Assembly: GCA_934045905.1 (NCBI GenBank)
Contig: OW203767.1
Coordinates: 20,711,073-20,775,072, forward strand
DNA: 64,000 nucleotides
Direction: 5' to 3'
Source: Leuctra nigra
Taxonomy: Eukaryota > Arthropoda > Insecta > Plecoptera > Leuctridae
Shown: positions 25,328 to 35,100 of the stretch, in pieces
Layout of the letters: each line of letters begins with the position of its first letter
Numbering within the stretch: position 1 is the stretch's first letter
Notes under the pieces: generated by a model
The model's input: only the letters and a program-made list of their open reading frames with translations
Databases searched by the model: none
Told to the model about the DNA's origin: nothing
Made by a program: the position numbers and the translations under genes

Positions 25328-25968
25328 GCGTGCGCACAGGGGGGCCAGGGGGCCTTGCCCCCCCCCCCCCCTAATGGGTCAACCTCAACTACAAAATTAT
25401 AAAATGTGGTCCTTATAGTGTCAACATTTGTTTTAAAAGGGTTGACAACAAAAACATCTCCCTGCGGGGCAGACTGGAGTTGCTCAAATCACTGGAATCA
25501 AGTAAACTTGCTTGATCAAAAACAAAATATTTTGAAGAAAATACCACGAAAACAATGCCTATAAAGTACCTTCCAAAAACACGATTTTTCATGAATTTCT
25601 AGGCTTTTCCCATATTTTTTTTAATATGCCTCAAAATTGCTCTGATTTGTATGACATTCTCAAGGGCTTCGCCCCCGAACCCTCCAAAAAACGCGCTGCC
25701 GCCGACACCCACACCTTGTTGTAGTGAAAAGGTTTGTAAATTTAAAAAAATATGAATTTGTAAACAAAATACTCCTCAGAACGTCTCAAAATGGATTACA
25801 AAGTGTCAGAAAACCAAAAAACACCCTGCGGGGCAAGGTGGGGGGCGCCCCCCCACACCCCCCTTAATCCGTGGCAATTTTTTTAACTGGACTTTCCCCC
25901 CCTGTCATAAATCCTGCCGGCGCCCATTTTGGCACCCCCCCTAATGATTTTTCCTGCGCACGCCGATT
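25328..25968. mobile_element. Non-autonomous DNA-transposon-like element with homopolymer-rich ends
   Basis: Starts 'ataggcgtgcgcacaggggg' with a C14 run just inside and ends 'cctgcgcacgccgatta', giving GGCGTGCGCA inverted termini. The interior has several C- and G-rich segments and AT-rich spacers. A partial relative with a poly-G run is at 33091-33360. No coding frame was seen. Confidence 0.6.
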
Positions 25969-27779
25969 ATTATTGAATAGTCATTAATTTCAAATTCATT
26001 TCAAATAATTTCAAGCACTTTTGATTTAATTTTTTAAATTTGTATTTAGATTTTAGATTTTTTCCTTATTCATAGATTTCACGTGACGTCATCTCATTAT
26101 TGCCACCATCTTGTTGGCACTATTCAGAATAGCTGTGATTAAGTGTTATTTTATTGCGATATTCGATCATTTGAATTGCTATGGGTAATTTTATAGGCTC
26201 CGGTGGAATCTTTAGAACTAAGAGGAATCACTCCCATTACAAAAATAGATACATTGATTAACTTCCATTTATAAGTTATATTTGACCCGTCAAAGTGCCA
26301 ACATAATGTCCGTCATGGGGGGAAAACTGATTTTTTCATACTGACATAAAAGAAAAATGCTCATGCAAATGAATAGAAATTTTCTACTTGGGCTATCGTA
26401 ACAGAATAAGCCAACAAAGCTGTATTTTTTTAGACCGAGTAAAACTGGATTTAGTATTTTCACTCTTTCAATAAAAAGTAAATACACTCATATTTACTAT
26501 ATATTTTATTTTTGAATTAACTGATGAATGTGAATCCTACATATTTGTTAAAGTTGAGACATAGGAAGATAAATGATGTTTATACACAAAAAGTATAGAG
26601 CATCAACGTACCTACTGTAAAAATAAGATTCTTCACAAAAAATCTCAATATTCCATTTTTAGTTAAAGTACGTAAATGACTTTATGTTCAATTATTATAT
26701 CACCAAGAGATATTTTATTCAATACTCACACGTCATCTCCAATTTGCTGGTCCATGCATCATACGACACCATCAAAATATCCAATACACATTAACACTCT
26801 TAAGTCGTTCCATAATTTAAAAATTCAAAAATAACCGCCTAAATAATGGAATGAAAATCAAGTAACACATGAAAAACGGCTAAATTGAAACCGGTCAACG
26901 ACGAGCGAGGACCAACGACGAAGAAAGTTGAACGACGAGTCAGTGAGCCGATGACCCGTGGCTAGTTTGACACATTATTTATGACGTCAGACGGCACAGT
27001 GGGGCGCTGATAAGCTCAACGAGATAACAACCTCTGGACTTCTAGGATTAGATTTATCAAATCACATCTTCAATAGACTCGAGGCTCGTTTAATGTGAAC
27101 TGTGGAGCAAAGAACTGATATCAATAATACAAGATAAAATAAAAATAGTTTTTATTTTCAAATTTTATAGACTTGATGAGATTTGTTGACATTGTTTAGA
27201 ATTCCTGTCTGGATCAGAGTTAAATTTTTATTTAATATTTTGAAACGTTCAGTAGGAATAGAAAAAAAGTATGCAATTAAAAGTTACGTTCGTTGAAATA
27301 AAAAAGTATATTTTTTTGCAAAATATTAAATTAACAATACGAGCACAGATGTAAACATGAAGGTAAATGAAAAGGAACTAAGGAGACTAAATGTTTGGAA
27401 AACCTAATAAAAAACAGTAGAGAGTAACTGCATTTTTCAAAAATAAAACGCGGGAAACTTCGCATTGGAAGCCATGTCAATGGAGCGAAACCCTCAAGTG
27501 ACACGAAATATAACTGAACTATGGGCATCATGACAGTTCACAAATAATTGAAATAAAACGCGATTTATCTTCCGATACTCATAAGATGACGCGGGTGATT
27601 CCACTAATTCATTGTAAACTTTGAATCCTGACGTAAAAAATGACAAGAAAATGTTCTTTACCTAAAGCTCAGAGGACTTTAGCCGTTTAAAAATATGTTG
27701 TTTTAAAGAGAAAATCAATATTTGAATGTGACACTTCTCAAGTTAAAAAAACAATTAATAAAATACCAACTGACTAAAA
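25969..27779. other. Gene-poor stretch with one R4 repeat
   Basis: No supported exon. The block at about 26215-26490 ('gtcaaagtgccaacataatg' then 'tgctcatgcaaatgaat') recurs twice at 34480-34890 in CAP1 intron 5. A short (ACGACGA)-rich patch lies near 26896-26940. Confidence 0.45.
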
Positions 27780-28290
27780 TTAAGAATAAGAATAAGAATA
27801 ATAATTATTTATTGTTTTTCGGGCCACAACCCATAACAATGGCATACATTAATAAACAGAGTGAACATTTACCTTAAATTAACATTAAAAACTAAGACCT
27901 AGAAAAAAGACACGGAAATATTATTCACCCATGGCAAAGGCTCTTAGTCTTAGCCTGAGTGATTTTGTTATAAAACAATATATTCGAATCATAACATCCT
28001 TGTTGTCGACTCTCAATAATGTTAAAATATTTGTTGACAGGTTACATTGATGAACTAAATCAGATATATAATATTCTCTTATACAGTGGACACTTGATCA
28101 AGAAATGAAATAAATCTTCCGCCTCCCTTGTATTACATACTGTACAGTTATTTTCAGAGTCAAGCATAATACCTGTTGCCATGACTGTACCCACTGACTA
28201 AATATGTTTTACGCTGTTTTATCCAGAATTCTTTGTAGTTTTTCATTCTTTGAACACGTTCTATCTTGGTCGATGTTATGATATCAGCTG
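27780..28290 (-). mobile_element. 5'-truncated, decayed non-LTR retrotransposon (LINE) 3' end
   Basis: On the minus strand the segment 28060-28170 encodes a C-x2-C-x9-H-x4-C cluster (CTVC ... FHFLIKC) followed by PLYKRI, typical of the C-terminal zinc-knuckle of non-LTR reverse transcriptases. Upstream coding frames are broken by a frameshift. The 3' end runs through 'CCATTGTTATGGGTTGTGGC' to an AT-rich tail with repeated TTATTC units at 27780-27800. It is not functional. Confidence 0.75.
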
Positions 28291-28294
28291 TACC

Positions 28295-28498
28295 TCAGAA
28301 TCAGAAGGCCCGATATCCCTTTTCTAGATTATTCGGTGTACTACAATCATGTGATCAAGTTCTATCAATTGACATTTGACTGATGTAAACAAATACAATT
28401 ATATTGAAGTATTGTCTTCAATGACTAATGTCACTATTATAAATGATTATATTACAAATGATTGTAATGGACTTCCGACCTTCTACCACTGAAGTACA
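28295..28498. mobile_element. R5 MITE, second complete member
   Basis: 'cctcagaatcagaaggcccg' and 'ggacttccgaccttctacca' form inverted ends like those at 18195-18373, with related interior ('actgatgtaaa', 'actaatgtcactattat'). More diverged than the first member. It abuts the LINE remnant. Confidence 0.65.
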
Positions 28499-29193
28499 GA
28501 TATCTATTTTTGGCAAAAAATAAATAAATAAACAAGAAAATAAACACAATTTAATAAATAAATGGAGAACCACTGCATAGGATTATTTTAGACGTCAGAG
28601 CCCAAAAATGTATCAATTTGTCTATACTTTTCAGAAAATAGCTGAATATAATGAGTTATAGTGTAAAATATTTATTCTGGAAGTCGTGGGTTATCCAAAA
28701 TTTTACTTGTGAAATAGTTAATTATCATTCATTTTTATCTCTATATTTAGTGAAAACGGTGACCTCCGAATAAATTTGCATAATTTATTCATCATAGATT
28801 ATTTTACCGTAGCTGACAAAGCAAACCACCATAATTTGTGGTCGGAATTCACAAAACATCTGAAGTATTAAATTGTTCATGTTTCAATCAATGCATCGGA
28901 GCGAGTTGAAGTCAGCAACCCGCATTGCAGCGATGTAGCACAAGTTGCCTAACTACCAGGGTCACAAAATACTTCACAATGCAGAATACAGAAGGCACTG
29001 ACGATCTAATAATTCAAAAACAAATTCTTCTATAATTTTGAACATTCACGAGTGTCAAATTGTTGAGCAGCGACAAGTTGACAAGTTGTTGAGTTGACAA
29101 GTCACACATGATATTATTATTGAATTGAAAGAAGTTCTAACTATTTTTTGCCGTATTTTGTTTGTTCATTGTTCCAGTTATTTCGGCTTGCTA
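28499..29193. other. Upstream region of CAP1
   Basis: AT-rich. No promoter element could be assigned with confidence. The 5' untranslated part of CAP1 exon 1 should lie just before 29194. Confidence 0.35.
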
Positions 29194-32100
29194 ATGATAA
29201 AAAGTAAGTTTGTGACATGTGGTTTTGGTCTTAAAAAGGGTCGTTCAGCACGATAGGGGATGAGTAATACCATTGTCATGGGTGTTCTATCTCAGGAGAA
29301 TTTAAGTGCTGCTCAGATATTGTTGTAATGTTATAAAAATATGTCCGCAGATTTGATCTGGCTGTTTCTGGTGGCAGCTGTATGGACCCAGAACAACCCA
29401 TCTGGCGAGACCAACGTAGCGGGCGACACATCCAATCAGAACGCCACAACAAAGGATGCAGATGACTTGTTCTGCAAGGCGCCATGCTACAGCGAAGAGA
29501 ATGTGGGCGTCATCAATCACACGATGTGTATTTTCAAAGAAATAGTGAGTCCACATTTATCAGACACGATCAGTATCGAACAAATAGTAAGTGATACGTG
29601 ATGGAGCCACTTCTGGCAGGAAACTTTTTAGACTCACTTTTTATTTTGAAGTTCGTGTTTCCATAGGGCAGTGAAAAAGGAGAAACAATTGAAATTTTGT
29701 TTTAGTTACAAGTTTACTTTTTCAGCCATAACAAACAACTTAAAGCAAATATAATATAATTTATTTATCTAAATATCCCCCTGATATCCTCCATTATGCA
29801 CCCTATGTCTAGTACCAAAGAATCCGCCAGAGGTCAGTCGTGTTCCTTGTTTTCTCGAATACTCTTTCTACCACTCTATAAAAACGTCTCATATAAAAGT
29901 CAAATAAAATAAGGATTGCTGCATTATGATCAAAACGCCCAGACTTTCCTTTGCTTTAACATTGTCACGTGACAATCTGGGCGTGACCTTGAGTCGAATC
30001 GTGGTCGAAGATATGAAAATCCATCGATCACAAAGCCTGGCTTTTAAGTTGAGGCGCGGCAAGTTTAATTTAACCCGAAATCTTAAGGTGACGTCACACG
30101 CCCAACTCGCATCATTGTGGAACGCACCCAATATGAAGAAAGAAAATGATCATTGAGCGAACGTCACTACGGAACTCTTATGGCGCTTTCTCTGTATGAC
30201 TTTTTTTGTTAATTTTTTTGCCTTCACTGCCCAGGTCAAACAGTTCAACCAATCGATCTGAAATTTTGCACACATACTGACGTAGTCTAAGCTCCTCTGA
30301 GATCGTTTTTGAACAGGATCCTGTGAGTGGAAAATATCCTGTACTGAGCTCACACCGTTCGACCTACCAAATCAAAATTGTTCACACTTTGTTGTGACCG
30401 TCTTATTTTGTAGGGGTATAAACTACATGGAAAACCGTTGATTGGTTAAAACTAAAATCAATTATTATGTGATGTGTGAAATTTAAACTAGAACCGTTTG
30501 ACCGATCAATTAAGCCTTTGCAGGGCATTAAGACCATCATTTAAGTTATTTTGCCAATTTTCAGACTAATCTATCGTCATCTTCACAAGTTATTGTCATT
30601 TTAATGACATTTTATTCTAAAATCTTGAACTATTTGCAAATGTATGCCAAGAATGTCAATTATTTTATCACGGCTATCTTGATGCTCCAGTTCCACGGCC
30701 TGTAGAGCAATCAAATCGCATGCAATACGAAGGCTTGCTTATCAACGCGTTACTCAGAGCGTTTTCCAAGTTGATAGATAGATTAGATAGATTAATAGGG
30801 TTTAATGGCGCGTCAACGACGAGGTTATATTGCGCACATTAATTATTTTACTTTAAACTTTGTTGAATTAAGTGCATGACATGGGGAGGGGGTTGACCTA
30901 ACGGGCCCGATCCGGGGGAGTCCATCACTGATAGGATGGCCAGGCCGGAATGGGGACGGACCGGGGGGTGTGAGGATTCGGGCCGGCGGAACCCGATTTC
31001 AGGGGGATCACCATCTCGAGGGGGAAGGCCGGCCCGATTGGGACCGCAAATTCAAGGGAGGACATGGTTAGGCCGACCCTGGCTGCTCTTTGTCTGGACC
31101 TCACCACTGATCTGTCCGGCATGGGTAACCCTTACACATGAGCATATGCTCGCCGGCGTAGCTGCAATGGATCGTTGGCCAACACAAACCCGACCACCAC
31201 GGTAAGGTGGCAGCCGTCGGGGGGTTGATGCTCCAGTTCCACGGCCTGTATAGAGCAGAAACTTGCAAACGCATATCAAATCGCATACAATACAAATGCT
31301 CGCTTATCAACGCGTTACACAGCGTTTTCCTAGTTGACTGAACACATCTGTCCCCCTGTTAGATTCTGATCAGCTGTGACGTCAGATTAATTCTTTGAAA
31401 TCGCACAGGAACCTAGCGCTGCCTGCGATGTTGTCGTGAAACAGTCTCTGACGGACAGCCAAAAGGAAGGGTTGCTGGACAAACACAACAAGCTGCGCAG
31501 TAAAGTTGCGCTCGGCAATGTCTACTCGCAACCGCCAGCTTCCAACATGAGGATCTTGGAGTGGGATGAAGACCTCGAGGAGGTTGCAGAGCGTTGGGCG
31601 TTCCAGTGTAATACCAGCCACGACGGCTGCAGGAATACAGGTTAGAGGCAAACGGAAACGAAAGGGAATCGCACGGTTCGTCAGAGCGTCTTTTTTTTGA
31701 AATTTTGTCTTCCCACTAAATAATTTTAAAAAATCAGATAGTAACGACCCATAACAGCCCAATAGACTAAATAATGCCACACACTGGAGTACTTTATGAC
31801 CTCTGGTGCGACCTCAAAGTGTTAAATACGATTATTTTACTAAAAACATCGTATTTAACACTTTGAGGTCGTACCAGAGGTTATAATGAACTCCAATGTG
31901 CGGCATTATTTAGTCTATTGGGCTGTTATGGGTCGTTACTATCTGATTTTTTAAAATTATTTAGTGGGAAGACAAAATTTCAAAAAAACGCTCTGACGAA
32001 CCGTGCGATTCCCGTTCGCTTCCGTTTGCCTCCCTCTAGTGTAGCGAGCGTCACCACTGTACTCTTATGGCACTTTCTCTAGAGGTGTTTGTTCTATTTT

Positions 32101-35100
32101 GCCTGCACTGCCCAGGTCAAACCGCACAACCAATCGATCTGAAATTTTGCACACATACGAACGTAATCCAAGCGGTCTTTGGAGTCGTTTTTGAACGGGA
32201 TCCTGTGATTGGTTCAAATTTAAAAAAAAAATCGATTGGTTGGTCCGATCTATTTGAATTTTGCGAAGTCAATTGCAACCAACATTGTATCCAATTTTAC
32301 AAAGTTTCCGCCAAATCCTTCCATTGCTTAAAATTTAAAACCACCTATCTTGTGATTTTTGAAATTTAAACTAGAACCGTTTGACCGATCAACTTAAAAC
32401 TTTGTATGGTCATTGGGACCAATATTATCCGACATAAACCGCAAACAGAATTAATAAACCAGAATTTGGTGTATATTTTGGCCTTCAACACCAACGAAAG
32501 CTGCAGCTATTCATAATTTGCACGAGCTTCTCTTGTTTTGCATCAACAATGTAAAAAGCATATTTTCGGCCATTTTGGTGTATACATCTGTCAAGTCGAT
32601 TTAATTATTATCGGTTAGTCGAAGGTATTTGGTAAATGAGTGGTTTTATACCTATAAGAACTTCTTCTGCAGCATACAATTGCACCTGGGTAACCATCAA
32701 AAAAATACTGAGAAACAGATTGACAGCCGTTCTGACATTTTACACCAATATGGCCGCTCAACAATGAGATGATGTCACGTGCAAACTATGAATAATGGTA
32801 CAACAGAGTGATGCTGTGTTCCTTCTTTGCCAGTTGACGGCACAATAGTTGCTCAGAACATTGGGACGATCCCGTACACCAGCAACCGAACTGATTTGAG
32901 GAACCACGTGGACACTTGGTTCAACGAATCGATCAATATGCCGAGGAAGTATATCAAGAGATTCAAGGAACGACTGGACGTGTAAGCTGAACGTAAAAAA
33001 AGCTTTTTTAAGTCCTTCGCTTTTGTTGAGTTGTGGAGACATTCTTTAAGCTAAATAATGGCAAAGGTGCGTAAGAACTACTTTCATCATGGGGGGGGGG
33101 GGGGGGGGGGTCTAAAGGGCATTTTTTGTTTTCATTTCAACAATTTAAAAGTGATTCTGGGGCTCTAAAATGCACGAATTGAAGCAAACAACTTTCCAAT
33201 TGTTGCCCCGCAGGGCGATTTTTCGAATATAAACAATTTGAAAGTGACTCTGGGAGGCTAATGGCTATATTTAATTTTGTATGGTGAATGGGGAGTCAGA
33301 CTGCTCGAGTGGGGGAGGATAATCCCCCCACCCCCCACTCTTTTCTACGCACATGTAATGCCATATAGGTACAGGAGTAATTAAAGAAAAATTACGATTT
33401 TTATACTGGACCAAATGAATATTTTATGATTCCATATTAAAAAAAGTCATAAATCGTAGCTTTAATGAAAGGCCTTAGACACTCCATTATATTATGGGGA
33501 GTCTTTAGAAGTACTATCCAACGTTTTGACTAATTTCTTTGGCGTCTAAGTTACAATGCCATTGTGCCACTCCCCACACGAAGTTTCAAGTGTAAGAATA
33601 ACAAGAGGAGTAGCGAACGTCGTGGCAATCGTCGATAGTTACAATGTTTGGATACACACAAGAAACAGTACATAAAATGTGTTGTATTGTGTTGTGTGAA
33701 GTATTAGGTGAAAACTAGTAAATTTTTTTGTATGTTGTGCATTCTTTATCTTTTTTCTTACACAAAATATAAAATAATTACGTTTTTCACCCAAAAATTA
33801 TTTTCTTTTACTGTTTATTGCGTGATCCAAAAAAATTATCTAATTGACTTAGAGCCGGTATTACCAAAGTTAATCTGAGTCGGATTACCTAAATATTGGA
33901 CTAAATTGGCGGCACAGCCAATCAGATACCTCAAAAAGAATGAAACAGTTCAATTTAATCCAAAAGTTAGTTAATCCGGCACAATTTAACTTTGGCAATA
34001 CCGGGCCTTAACTATAGTTATTGCACTGTCCCCTTCATTTACCTCCAGAGGACCTTTTCCAGCATAGGGTAGAATCTTTTAAATTTGCAGTCCATACATA
34101 ACATACACATAACCATACATAGATCTGCGATTTTGAGCTGCTCTGTTTGAAATCGTCGACAGTGAGCGCTACATGAACATGGTATACGGCGACGCCAACC
34201 GAATGGGCTGTGCACGAGTCGTCTACACTCGGGATAACAAGAACATCAGCCATCTGGTATGCAACTACGAGACAGGCAACATGACTGGAAGACCAGTTTA
34301 TCTCGAGGGGAAAGCATGCATGAAGTGCCCCAAGGAACTGCCCAACTGCAGTACAAAGTACAGAGGATTGTGCGATAACACGAATGTCAATCTTTCTCGG
34401 GCGTTGCATGAGGATAATAATCGGGGGGCGAAAAGAGGTGAGGAGAGAAGTTTACCTTATTGTTGACATCATCTTTGGGACTATTCACACTAGCTGTAAT
34501 TCTCTGCTTTTTTGTCGATTTGATAGTTTTCCTAGGCTCTGGAAAAATCTTTAATATGAACGTACAAAAACTACAAAAACACATAGTTTTATACTTCCAT
34601 AAACAAACGTGCCAACATAATGCCCGTCTTCGGGGGAATCCTTTTTTGCATTGCTGATATAAAACAAATTAAGTTCGTTCAAGCATTCTGTGTTTTTGAG
34701 AAATTTTAAACTTTGCAATAATTGTAGGCTCCGGATAAAAGCTGTAAGGTATAATGAAGGAATCACTCACTTTACAAACATTTTGACCTGTCAAACGTGC
34801 CATCATAATGTCCACGCTCAGCTAATTTTAACTGCTTTGTATTGCTGATGTACTCAACAAAAGAAGTTCATGCAAACTATGAATTTAGAAAAATAATGTA
34901 TTAATTATATTTTGTGAGAAGGAGATCTATAGTAACATTTTTTTTACTTCTCAAATATTTTTGATCAAGTCCTAATGGCATTTTCAAGTACAAGCTACTT
35001 AGTCCGGGCGGGATGTGAAATGATTGTGCATTTTGGTATTAAAGCACCAAATTTTTACCACACATACTAGATACCCAACCATTCATTAAAAGACCGGGAG

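Noticed and set aside
29341..29350. ATG at 29341 as the CAP1 start
   Set aside because: It gives an open frame, but the other four genes begin with a tiny ATG exon of phase 1. CAP1 has a matching one (ATGATAAAAA|GTAAGT at 29194) and a CAG acceptor at 29348-29350. It is kept as an alternative only.
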